From Scolanthus callimorphus (lineage: Eukaryota; Cnidaria; Anthozoa; Actiniaria; Edwardsiidae), in assembly GCA_033964015.1 (NCBI GenBank), contig CM066919.1, positions 2,818,101 through 2,882,100 of the forward strand: a DNA stretch of 64,000 nt. The letters run 5' to 3'. This document shows positions 20,788 through 32,800 of this stretch, piece after piece. Below the pieces are notes generated by a model. That model saw nothing but the letters and a program-made list of their open reading frames with translations, did no database searches and was not told the origin of the DNA. Every line of letters begins with the position of its first letter. Position 1 is the stretch's first letter. The position numbers were made by a program, and so were the translations under genes.

Positions 20788-21133
20788 AAAAGCCATGTTA
20801 CACGAGGTATTTTTTCTTGCAACTCGCAACGCAACGATTACGAATTAAAAAACATTGCGAGTTGCCGCATGATGTTACCGGCACTATCAAACTAAAGCGC
20901 GCGGATTGGCTCATTCAGGGAACCCATTGCGTGATAAGTTGCCAAGACATGTTACACGTAGCAACTTGTCCTGCAACGTTGCGAAAAGTAGAGCTCGGTT
21001 CAACATTTTCTGCAGCTCGCAACGCAACAAAATATTGCATTGCAGGGGGATGTTACAGGCGCGCTTTTCGCTGCAAAGCAACAAATATTGCGTTGCGAGT
21101 TGCAAGAAAAATTGACTCGTGTAATTTGGCCTT
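20788..21133. mobile_element. TIR element with gcaactcgcaacgcaac ends
   Basis: The left end agccatgttacacgagg, then ttcttgcaactcgcaacgca, is mirrored at the right (gcgttgcgagttgcaagaa, then ctcgtgtaatttggcct). Internal subrepeats of gcaac/gttgc are frequent. A relative is at 25440-25856. Confidence 0.75.
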
Positions 21134-21168
21134 GAATTAATTAGCCATTGAATTAGTGTCACTCGTTT

Positions 21169-21974
21169 TATAGTCCTGCGGATTAGAGCGAATTTTCGAG
21201 GAAATTGCGCATTTTAGGCTAAAGCCCCAATTTTTTGCCAGATGAAAGTTTTCAATGTATTTTCAAATCGTAGATATGGAGGCATGCTAGAATTCATTCT
21301 TAGCGAAAGCTAGAGAAGTTTTAGAGTGAGCTATTGTTTAGCTCAATAGCAGCCATTTTGAATGCTTTGTTATTAATGAGGCTTAGAGCTCTTAGCTTTG
21401 TGAACATTCAAGTTGTTCTTAGACTACCCAGTCATAGCAGCTCAACATTTGTAATTCTGAACTATGGATTGAGTTGACTTACATCGGTTGAATTTCTCCT
21501 TAGAGCTTTTGGTGATTTATTAAATGTCACGACCAGTTTATTGGGAATGTTTACAATTTGTATTGTAAAACAATAGCCTGACTGAGATTTGATGAAATGT
21601 TTCAAGAATGACCAACAAATTCTAAAAAAAGATCGGGATAATTGGTACCTCATGTGTCGAGTGTATAAAAAGAAGCTTGTCTCTGAAATTTTGGAATGAT
21701 ATTTTCTTCCTAGTACTGTGCTATACTCTATAAACACGGACGATGGAAGATTTCACTAAGTGCCGCAGAGCTCATGAATAACAAAGGATTCAAAGATGGC
21801 TGCCAATGGCAAAACAATGGTTCACATTAAAACTGTTCTACCTCTCGCTACGAATAAAATTTAGCGTGCCTCCATATCTTATCTTCAATAAAATACTGAA
21901 AACTATTGACATGCAAAGTTTGGTGTCTTTAGCCATAAGTGCGTAATTTTTACGCTAATCCGCCGGACTATTAG
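21169..21974. mobile_element. Foldback element, about 806 bp with diverged terminal repeats of about 135 bp
   Basis: The left arm (tagtcctgcggattag, attgcgca, ggctaaag, gatatggaggcatgctag) matches the reverse complement of the right arm at 21840-21974. No transposase was found. The 91-codon antisense ORF has no motif. Confidence 0.65.
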
Positions 21975-23629
21975 CCATTCAACGCGCGCGTAAGAATTGA
22001 GCTATGGGATTGAATGCGATAACTTTGCTTGAGCGAAAACCAAATAGCGCTCGACGACAAAACACAAGGTATATACCTATTTTAAAAAGGTTGGATTTTA
22101 CTTTTAGTAATTTTTCAAAAAAAAAATTTTAATGCATGTTAGCTACTTGTTTTGTGAAGGCTTGAGGTGGGATTATTAGAGTAAAAGATAATAGAGATAT
22201 CATTGTTCACAGTTGGATTTGTGGTTTTATACCCATGTGCTTTTATACTGACACCAGATCACAACAAACAGTTGTTCTGATCTCGTGTTTCCTTAGAATT
22301 TACTCTCGTCGCACGTGAAATGTAACGTACCTCCCCTCATGGCTGAGTATGCGAAGAACGCGGTAGGCCCTTAAGGGTCGCGCGATCCATCTAACTGTCA
22401 CATCCATTCATTTATCTAGAATTAATCAAACACACAGGTCGGTATGTTCAGTAGGTGTATATTTATTTGGGTGTCTATTTATTTATTTGGATCCATGCGA
22501 TTTTACAAACAGGTTCCAACATGACCCCAGAGCTTATGGAAAAAATGTCAGCACGAATGCATAGGAAGACAACAAACTCATAAAGTACGAAATCAAAAAC
22601 TAAGCACAGGGGGATACAGGGGGTGGCGGACGCAGGGAGAGGGGGGCGCTGCCTCCCCCCAATAACTTTGATGGAGGCCGACCAACCCCTCCCCCACCCC
22701 CCTAGCAAATACATTTTGATGGTTACCGAAATACTCAGCAAATAACCTAACATTTCCAAACGCAAGTGCGCTGGAACGTTTGTCCATTTCACATCAGGTT
22801 TATCATAAAGTTGTTTTCCAGGCGAGGTCGAGCGGAAACTAGCAACACAATCCATTGTGATGATGCATCCACAGGACTAAAATGTATGCGCCAGAAAACC
22901 CTAGAAAAATAAGAACAAGAACCCAAACCTAAATATAACTTTACTTCCGCCCTATAAAGAATGACACGAAAATGGATATGGTTCACTCATGAAGCACAAA
23001 ATGCAATCACAAAATGCAATGTACATTCCAAGCAATCCAAAGAAGCCATTACGTGAAGGCACGAGACACTGAACTTGGGCACCACGCTCCACTACCTTGT
23101 GGAATGGCAAAACACCCTGAGGGGGTGTCTAATTTAGACCATCTAAATATAGCCAGTAACGACAAACAACAATTATACAGACTACAGTAATTAACAAAAC
23201 GCAAGGTCATAATAGCATGCCCCCGTATCTACTCTTGTACGTTGGTGTTTTCCATATAGTTGGTCACACGGAAAGAGAAAAAGTACCAAGTTATGTCTGT
23301 GCACACCTTGCGACATAACGACATAAGAAAAATATCACGCGAACAAAATTTAGTGGTTTCAAAAAGTTGAAGTCGACAAAAAAAGAGAAGATTGGTGAAG
23401 TAATCTAATGGTGATCCATGGAAAATAATAATTATTTTCCAATGCTTTTTCGTGGCAACATAACGTCCTGATGTCGTTATGATGCTAGTGTGTACCGGGC
23501 TTTAGTGGCGCGCGGAAACGATGGTCTCTTGAGAGACGTTATATTGAACCATTGAACAAGGTTAAGTTATCTGATCAAATTGCTCTGATTCTCTGCGTCA
23601 TTCTCTATAGCGCGCGGTGATTTGGGTAG
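21975..23629. other. Intergenic; copies of dispersed segments only
   Basis: Holds segments shared with 18050-18160 (at 22340-22460) and 19434-19590 (at 23018-23165). No gene was recognised. The 126-codon antisense ORF at 22475-22855 covers a G/C-rich tract and lacks a motif. Confidence 0.4.
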
Positions 23630-24060
23630 GGGTGCTCCGCCAAGGTCTCCAAAACCTGACCCTATCAGATACCAAAAATCCTCGTTTTTTATACCCTACC
23701 GTAGACCTACGGTCAATATTGTATACCCTACCGCAGACCTGAAGTTAGTCACCAGGGTGGTCCAATTGGTCGCTATCAAAGCGGTATTTCGATAATCATG
23801 AAAAGGTTTCAAAATAAACCACCTTTCCACTAATTGCGGCACAACTTTGATCGAAATTTGCTTGCACTCGGGTATCCATACTGAAATACATACCCTATCA
23901 GTGAACAAACAAGCGAAAAACGATACTCTACCGTAGACCTCAGGAGCCCAAAAACCATACCCTGTAGGGCGGCGCATACCCGTATACCATATATGAGGGA
24001 GTGCCCCCCCCCCCCCCCCCCCCCGGGGGGGGGGGGGAAATACATTTCAAAACTTCAAAA
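23630..24060. repeat. taccctaccgtagacct-type repeat with a long C/G run
   Basis: ataccctacc..gtagacct recurs four or more times. The block ends in about 21 C followed by about 13 G (24004-24037), a perfect C/G palindrome whose length in the assembly should not be trusted. Confidence 0.55.
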
Positions 24061-24234
24061 CGCTACTCAATTTGCCCACAATACCCTTCGGTAAAAGCTT
24101 TGTACCTTTCTCTTTCTATTTTATTGGAAACGCCATAACCACAACAATTTGTTTTTTTTAAAGTGGATATCAAGAGAAAATGATCCCCAATCTCGCGCAC
24201 TCTGATTGGCTCCTGAAACTCGGAATATCCGAGG

Positions 24235-24402
24235 TTATTATTCAGCACATCGATGCACTGCCCAAATATGATCATAACGCCAATAGCTGTCTTCTGCGAT
24301 ATCCGTTGTTTGAGGGAAATATCATGTGTTGAGGTCGTAATTAATACGCAAAAGTAAATCATTTCTGGGATTTTTTTGTGCTATCGATGTGCTGAATAAT
24401 AA
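24235..24402. mobile_element. MITE with ttattattcagcacatcgat ends
   Basis: The inverted ends match the element at 32812-33000 in opposite orientation. Similarity extends beyond one end through gcaggataatggtttt, so the mobile unit may be larger than the inverted repeats. Confidence 0.7.
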
Positions 24403-24704
24403 AACCATTATCCTGCTCGATTTTGCAGAATATTCTATTCCCATCTCCAAAATAGCGTCAAGCCTAACAAATCCAATCCACAAGAGGAGTGCTGACATTC
24501 AGGAAGCCGCTCCGGGACTGAAATCAAAATATTCTAGTTATTCGATCTTTTTGGAGGGCGAATGAAGCCAAAAGAGTTCCATATTCTTTGAGTTGTCCTA
24601 GTTCTATCAATCGCACAGGTTATGGATTACTTCGCTGCCCATAATAAATAATCTTTATTCGCATCTCTTTTTGTATCGTTTTTTCCCTAAACGATTTGTT
24701 CGCT

Positions 24705-24840
24705 AAGTTTACGTTTCAAACGTGCACGTTTTGTCGAGTGGTTGTCGCGTTTCTCGCTCGCTGATTGGCTGCTCAGCCAATCAGAGTGCGAGAAACGCGA
24801 CTACTTCTCGACAAAACGTGCACGTTTGAAACGTAAACTT
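24705..24840. mobile_element. Palindromic MITE, 136 bp
   Basis: aagtttacgtttcaaacgtg, then cacgttttgtcgag, is perfectly mirrored at the right, and gcgtttctcgc..ctgattggct inside is mirrored too. A decayed relative is at 48628-48740. Confidence 0.8.
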
Positions 24841-24864
24841 ACGCGAAAAGATCATCAAGCTTCA

Positions 24865-25099
24865 AGCCGGCTTTTCACTAGTGAAGTAAGCGGAGACGGA
24901 GACGTTTGTGTGAAAATCGACGTTTGTGTGAAAATGACGGTAGCGACGTAAGCGTAAGCGGAGACGCAAGAAAAAGAAAACCTCTTCGTGCTTCCTTCAC
25001 GCTTACGTCTCCTTCACCGTCTCCGTTCTTTGATTTTCACACGAACGTAAGCTTCCTTACGTCTCCGTCTCCGCTTACTTCACTAGTGAAAAGCCGGCT
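24865..25099. mobile_element. MITE, 235 bp, TCA target duplication
   Basis: AGCCGGCTTTTCACTAGTGA, then agtaagcggagacggagacg, is reverse-complemented at the right end. tca flanks both ends (24862-24864, 25100-25102). Confidence 0.82.
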
Positions 25100-25439
25100 T
25101 CAGGGTTCAGCGCAAATGTAGTAAACCAAGTACAAGGTATTCTTTTGATTTCATGTTATGTATTATTTTGAAATCATGAGGACACCACAGCCACAGAGAT
25201 TTTTGAAGTGAGACCATTAGACACTTATTGGTAAATGGCGTATTTTACTATGGCCTGAATTTTCTGCTCTCTTCTCCCCTTACACTCCAACTGTCCAACA
25301 CTCGTTGTGGGAGAAAAAAAAAAAAGACTAAACGCCGACTTTCGAAAGCGTGCCCATGAATTGCGTGATTCACAGGATCTTGAGAGCGGATTCTATAGCT
25401 GTTAACTCTCCTGCATTAGACGGGAGTCTCAAGAATTTG

Positions 25440-25856
25440 AGCTTTGTCTCTAGGTTAAAATTTGCAATTTTGTTGCGGCAATTTTGTTGCTTCGCGAATT
25501 GCAGTAAATATTGCGCGTCTGACATACCACGGCAACGCAACAAAATGTTGCGTTGCGAGTTGCAGGAAAGTAGATTTGATTTCTACTTTTCGCAACATTG
25601 CGAGCAAAATTGCTGCGTGTGACATGTCTCCTGCAACTCGCAAGGCAATGTTTACTTCTTATTAGCCAATCAGCCCAACACCATTCATGTTTTTACTTGG
25701 ATAAAACGCTGTACTTTGTAATTTTATCGCAGGCGTATTGCATGTTGCAAGAAATATTGCGAGTGTGCGACATCCCACGGCAACTCGCAATGTTTTATAA
25801 TTCGTCATCGTTGCGTTTCGAGTTGCAAGAAAAATTGCCTCGTGTTACATGGCCTT
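25440..25856. mobile_element. Second copy of the gcaactcgcaacgcaac element
   Basis: The right end, gttgcaagaaaaattgcctc then gtgttacatggcc, matches the family at 20788. The left end is less clear. gttgcgagttgcagg and gcaactcgcaa subrepeats fill the body. Confidence 0.6.
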
Positions 25857-27409
25857 AGATTCTTATCCAATCAAATGTCCAGAACAGCCACATTTAACCC
25901 TGGGTTTGTGTCAACTGACGTTCTTGGAACTAGGTGCAGGTTGTTCAAAGGTGGATTAAATTTAAACCAGGTTTAGTTCTGAACAAAACCATCTAGTCAC
26001 CATGGTAATTAATCCTGGATTAGTGTTAAACCACTTTCGAGCAACTGGACCCTCAGGCTCAGATTTCTCAACTCTGAGGGTTGACTGCTATGGGATTCTG
26101 ATTGGTCGATTTCTTAATGAGCTGTATAATATGTGGGCTACCTTGAGTGCTGTTCACTTGTCACCATTTAATATGCATATTATAGAGCTAGGAGAAAAGA
26201 CAGCTGAAAATTCAGGCTAATTTTAGGTTCCTTCTTGAGGATTCTCTTTCCATTTGACTCATGCTTATATCCACAACGTTTCTTGCCTGATTTTGCACTG
26301 AGACCATTTTGCACTTTTTTTTCTCCTCCTCTCAATCGTTTTACGATTTCTTGTTCCAATATTCTGATGGATTTTCTCTTTTATCCCACACACTTCCTGA
26401 TGTGAAGTTTATCTTATCTCTATCCAATGCTTCAATTAGAGATTGCTGTAAGAAAAAAGGTAGCCGAGTCTATTGTGTGATTCCAGAAAACACCAAAACT
26501 CCTGACAGAAGGGGCTGATACATGTATATGGCCCCCTTCCCCTCTTGAATTTCCAAATCCCTTTTGCAGGAGAGGTATGGATTGAAAATTTAAGGACCAG
26601 TCAACAATATATATTCACAAACATAGCTATATAAAATGCTCCAAAATTATAGCGCAATCCCACGTAATTTCTCGTGCAATTGACGCGTAATTTTGCGCGT
26701 ATTTTGCTCTCAAATCCCTCATAATTTCGGTCATAATATTTTTCCAGAAGCCTGATTGGTTGACAGAAGTAAACGTCCAATTGAAAATGGAAAGTGAACT
26801 CAATACAAATGATTTTCGACTCTAAATTTGCCTCATCTGAAACACCTTCTAAGTGCAGATTTTTATCCCAGTCCTTCAAGGAATTCTTCAAGTGTTATTT
26901 AGCTTATTGCCAATGGTCACAAGTTGATAGATTTTGTATGACAAAGTGACAGTGCCATGCTGCGACTGTGCCATGCCACGACTACACAATTTCATTGGTT
27001 CTCGTTCTATGGACCATAATTTTCTGCAATGCAATTTGTTTGCCCATCCTTGATTTGCCTGCTGCTGCAAGAAATTACGCACTGTGACAATGCAATCTGA
27101 TTGGTTGTCGAAGTTCCGTATCTACACAGCAGGCCAGGTTCTGTGCCATGTCACAACCACACCCATGTCACAGCACTCTTCACAGTCATACAAAATCCGC
27201 TCAGTGGGAATTTTCAGGGAACATTGATCACTTGTCGAAGGGAATGGGTGCAAAATAATAAATTATTCCAGGGAATGGGCACACCTACCTTTGCAGGTCC
27301 AGACTTGGTCGTTTTATATAGTATACAGTTCTGCATGTCATCTTTGTAGACTGAGCAGTCCTTGAACTTGCCATATATGTAGTAATGATGGAATTGGTTA
27401 GATGATGCT
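25857..27409. other. Intergenic, no gene recognised
   Basis: Includes short repeated phrases such as gtgccatg (26950-27160). No domain or RNA gene was identified in ORFs of up to 96 codons. Confidence 0.4.
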
Positions 27410-27671
27410 GAAGTACATCAGAACATGCAGTTAGATTTGAAAAGGTGGCCACAACGCATGTCACAATAAACTTCAGGATCAAAAAATCATTGTGTAACTC
27501 CAGAAATTTACACAATGTTGCCAGAGGGCCAAGAAATTCTGAAGTACATCAGAACATGCAGTTAGATTTGAAAAGGTGGAAACAATGCATGTCACAATAA
27601 ACTTCAGGATCAAATAATCATTGTGTAACTCCAGAAATTTACACAATGTCGCCAGAGGGCCAAGAAATTCT
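27410..27671. repeat. Tandem duplication, two 131 bp units
   Basis: Units 27410-27540 and 27541-27671 are nearly identical (gaagtacatcagaacatg ... agagggccaagaaattct). Confidence 0.92.
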
Positions 27672-29066
27672 ACACAGAGCAATGGTCTGATTAAGAGGTT
27701 CCATAGTCAGAGTACAGTGGGTTTCATTAATTCTGTGACCGGCACTGTGGTTTGGATGGGTGACATCCGACATCCCCTTGTTCATTTTGTTCCTATTAGT
27801 GAAGTGCATGTAAGGCTAAGACCAAACTAGTTCTCAACATTTGATTCAACTTGCAGAGTGATGTTGACAATTATGCCAAACCAGTTCAACATTAGTGAAC
27901 TATGATTAAGTGATTGGCTGTGGACCACGTAGAACAATTGATTTGGCACCTCATTCAACATGGCTGCTTCAAGTTGAATGAGGTTGAATAAAAATGTTGA
28001 GTTGGTTTTGACACAGCATAAGAAATGGCAGAGTTTCACATCCTGATCAAAGAAGACATAAAGTTCTAACCATTTGCAAGTGTTAGAGCAATAGCAGTAC
28101 CTTCTCATCGACTATTTAGAAAACACCCTTAGCATTGGTCTGACTGTGACTCCAACAGAGTGGTGCTCTACCAGCTAAGCTATCTGGCAATCAATACCCA
28201 CTGGAATTTCCAGTGGTAGGGTTTGAAACGTTTCTGGGATTACACATTGATAATATTCCTGGTTGCTTTATACATTTTGATATTTTTCTGCCAGTCAAAC
28301 TTTGCTTCAAAGTTTACTTACAAGCACATGACCTCCATTTGTCAAAAAATGTTAAGCATGCTGGTACCTGAAAGAAAAGAGAATAGGGTCCACAATCAAG
28401 CAGCTGGAATATTATAAACAATATGTAACTAAATTTCATGTATACTCTATTTACTTGAAGTGCCATCGCATGGTACCTTTTAAATTGTCTGTTTTTTAAA
28501 TGCAGCTGTTATTCGAATGCAGCACTAATTCAGGGGCAGTGGTTTATTAAAAACTTGACCGCTGACTAATGTATTTTTACTTTTTAAATGGTGAATTAAT
28601 GCAGACACAGATTCTGACTGTTTACACTGGTTTAGTTAAATAAACCAGTCAAAATTTTCTGATTATTAATTTTTTTGCCTTGGCTTAAAAAGGATATCAT
28701 ATATACAGCATATGCACATGCATTCAGGACATGGAGGCAAGTAAGGTAACATAAGATTTGCTTTTCGTAAACTGGTCACCGGAATTTTTTCCCTGGATCC
28801 TGGATTGTTAACGAAACCTCATCCTTATATTTTCTTAATTGTAATCATGTGAATATCTGGTACTGAGTAGGAGACCTCTTGCAAAGTGGCTCTCCCAATT
28901 TGACACACTTGAAAGCTGGTTGTTAGGGTTTATCTGCACCAGATGCGGATCAAGGGGGTGATGAAAGTGGTGAACTGTCAAAACAGCAAATTTATAATAT
29001 ATCCTTAGGAATAGCTGGGACAGTTGCATGTCCCTACTCCATAAACTGCTCATCAACAGTCTACAT
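27672..29066. other. Intergenic; possible SINE relic
   Basis: Minus-strand 28140-28190 contains agatagcttagctggtagag, which looks like a tRNA-type A box. No matching B box was found, so this is a relic at best. No gene was recognised. Confidence 0.35.
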
Positions 29067-29309
29067 CAATCTCGTTCCCAGAGCCTACTCCCTTGCTGTT
29101 GTTTGTTGTAGGCGCTGGTGGCAGAAAGTCGTAACCGATTCTGATAGGCAGATATTCCCACCCGGCATTTTGAAATTTGCCAACCGCCCGACAAAGACAG
29201 TCACCATATATGGAAAACCAGATGTCCTAGATTCTAGGACATCCGGTTTCATCTGCGTCCAGAGCCTCCGACAGTCAGCATGAACATAGAGGCTCTGGGA
29301 ACGAGATTG
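29067..29309. mobile_element. MITE, 243 bp, ctcgttcccagagcct ends
   Basis: caatctcgttcccagagcct is reverse-complemented at 29290-29309. The interior has a second dyad, atgtcctag..ctaggacat. It lies about 0.6 kb upstream of TXNDC17. Confidence 0.75.
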
Positions 29310-29884
29310 CAGTGTACATGTGCTCAATAGACTTATCAGTCAGCTCATGTTCATTTATTTCACACTTCATTGTTTTTTTTTGTATGTACATAAGTAGTAG
29401 TGGATAACACACATAAAAATAATGAAGTTAGATTTAGGGAGGCATATATAAAAAGATTGAGAAGTGCGATGTGACCAGAGGAGGAGAGGAGCGTGAGCTT
29501 TCGTGAGCCGGTCACCGCAAGCAGGTCGAGATGATAAAAGTCAGAAAACGGAAATATTCATCCACTCGATTTCACATATTCTGTACATACCTTGAGTTCA
29601 TCTTTGTTTTTCTGGGGATCAGTTTGCTCTGAATCACCAAAAATTCCCTCAGACATCGCAAAAACACATCATTTTACTACATTTCATTCCATTGAAAGAT
29701 GTTCACGTGCGTATTTCTTCCTTCCAAATCATATATATCTGAGAGAGACTGGAAGCCAATGACGTCACATTCCAAAACGAGTTTCCCCGGACGTGACGTC
29801 ACGACTTGAAAACGAGTCTCGTCAAGAGGCCGATGCAAAGTGATGCAAAGGAACTTCTGACCGAAAGGAGGAAAGGGATTCAAA

Positions 29885-32800
29885 ATGGCAGTCCGAATTC
29901 CACAATACCAAGTTGACAACGTGGAAGACCTTATGAAAGAAATTGAAAACCATAAAGACAAGCGTGTATTTATTATGTTTATTGGATCTACGGATGAATC
30001 AGGAGATAGTTGGTGCCCGGATTGCCGAGTTGGTATGTCTTATCTTATACACCCGTCTCGAACCGTTCCAAGTGCAAACATTCGAAAATTTGGAGCTCGG
30101 GCTTCTTTGCTGCTTTAATTCCTGCTTTATAGATTTTAGGTATAGTATGATTACATTTTGTCAAGACGTTCAGGAGCTATATAGATTTTGCGTTTGGAAT
30201 TTGCTGGGAAATGATCTGAGTTTCTGTATCTTTGGTTACACCCTCTTGGTTTTGGAGAAAGAAATATTAGAATTCCCCCACGCAACTTCCGCAGTGACGG
30301 TATTGTGCCTGTGCAAGGAGTAATAATGTACTGAAATTATTGCAGGGCTCTGCAAGTTTTGAGCTTGTGATAATGATGCATACCTGCCAACCTTGGACAA
30401 ATGGAAACCGGGAGATAGGGGAGAGTGTTGTCATAACCTCGTCTCCCCCCCCCCCCCCAAAAAAAAAAAAAAAAAAAAAAACGGTGCTCGCTTAAAATCT
30501 TTAGGTTTTAATGCAGAAATTGACTGAGCGAGTTGATTTCCCGGGAGATTTATGGTGAAAACCGGGAGACCGGGAAATTTGACTCAAAACCGGGAGTCTC
30601 CTGCGTAAACCGGGAGAGTTGGCAGGTATGATGATGGTGAACAATTACAGGGAAATTTTATAGTTAGTTTTTCAGCGTTTGTAACACAGGGGCCTTGACA
30701 GTGACAGGATGCATTAATTTTCGTAATTTTTTCCAGTTATTTCAGGACACATTGTGCACTAAATGCACTAAAAACATCAAATTATGTGCTGCTGAGTTTT
30801 TTCTTTATCAGAGCTACCTAACTTTTTTGAGCTAGGGAAATGCAGAACCTACCAGAAGATGCGGCAGACCGATAAATGCAGACTGCAGACTGAAAATGCA
30901 GACCAAAAAATGCAGACCAGAAAATGCAGACTGGAAAATGTCACTAACCATCTTCATTCCCTTCAAGATGGATACTAAGCTGAACACTGTAAAACAGCCC
31001 TCATGATTGCGCAGCAGCAATTTTTACCATCCAATACAGCCCATTTAGTCATGTCCATCCACTCCTTGTCTAGTGGTTGGTGTACTTTCAACCACTTTGA
31101 GGTCCCTCATGATCTATTATTTTCTTGTTGTCAGTAATCAGGCCCGTAACCAGAAAAAAAGTTACCAAGGCAGAGTGAGCCAGATTTCCATTTTTCTATG
31201 ACTAAAGGTTAAGGCTGGTTTAAATTTCATTTTAGATAGACCTTTCCGAAGTTTTTCTTATTTCCACAAGAGGCCACGGAGAAAAAATCCTTCACCATGG
31301 CTGGAAAGAGCAGCCCAAAATTAGTAAAATTGGAAAGTTTCAGAGGAAAATCTTATGAAATAACGAAGAAATAGCTGGCAAATTTCTCGAATTTTGTGTA
31401 CATTCGTATAGGATTTGCGACCAAGCCTCCAAAGTTTGCATCATCGGTATGCAAGATTTCTCGTTTGCCGAACGAATCGGTATTAAAATCGCGAACTTTA
31501 CCTTGACATTTCTTCATTATTTCAAAAGATTTTCCTCTCAAACTTTCGCATTTTACTAATTTCAGGCTGCTCTATCCAGCTATAGTGATGGATTGTTTCT
31601 CCGTTGCTTCCTGTGGAAATAAGAAAAACTTTGGAAAGGTCTATTTGGTTCTGGTTCTTTCAGTTAAAAAGAAAACATGGAAATTTTTACTTGCCTCATG
31701 CTGGCTACGGGCCTGGTAATTTGCACTTTGTGATTACTCCCATATATTTTTCCAGAATTGGTGTATTTTATACCAACTACTTTGTGTTTGATACAACAGT
31801 CATGAAATGGGCTCTATACACAAAAGTTCAAAAGAACCAAACAAGGGACGTCAACCCCAGGACTTCAAAATCTGGAGACTGCCTTGAAATGGTGTCATTT
31901 CCTTAAATTCTCCTGGGAGAAATACAGTAAATGCATAAATACAGTAAATGCATATGGAACGTCTTCAATTTTTAACAGGAGACGGTGCGAACGTCCCTGC
32001 AAACACATTCTTCTGACTAATACTTAAACTTTTGTACTTTTGTAGCTGAGCCATTTGTAGAGAAAGGTCTTGATTTAGCTCCTGACAATAGCGTCTTTAT
32101 ATTAGCAACTGTGGGAGACAGGGAAGCGTAAGTATTGTAATACTACAGTACAAGTAGCAAGACTTCCATTAGTCAGTGGATTGATGGCAACCAAGATCAT
32201 CATTATAAATCTGTGGTTATAATATAGTCCCCAGCTTGAAGTTTTCTAAGTGACTTTGATTTTGGCCAATTCGAATTAATAGAGAAAGCATTTAGTCCAC
32301 ACTACTGGAGGGAAACCTGTGGTCACAGGAAATTCACCAGTCCTGTTGTTCTCCAGTAAAATGCCAGTTAACCCTGTGAGCAGTGTTTTCCTCCTCTCTT
32401 AGGCTGTCTTGTGTAGTTAAATAGTGCATTCACAGCCAAAAAAACTGTTTGGAGCCTTGATGGTCTTTATGATGAACTCACTTTGGGGTATTCTTTATAT
32501 TTTCATTGTGAAAAAGAGGATGGAATTTACTGCTGGAAATCTTTTTTTTTTCTTTTGCTCTGATTATCTGTCCACAATATATAATCCAATGTATTTTCAG
32601 ATGGAAATCAAAGACATGTATCAATAAATTCAAAACAGATGAACGCTTCAAGTTGACAGCAATTCCTACCCTGATGGAATGGAAAGGAGAGCAGGTACAG
32701 AAGTCTTTGTACTCATTATCCATTCCTGATTCAGACATTTACTGTGTATTATTTGAACAATACCCTAGGGTTCTTCCATGCATTGTAGAAAATATAAAGC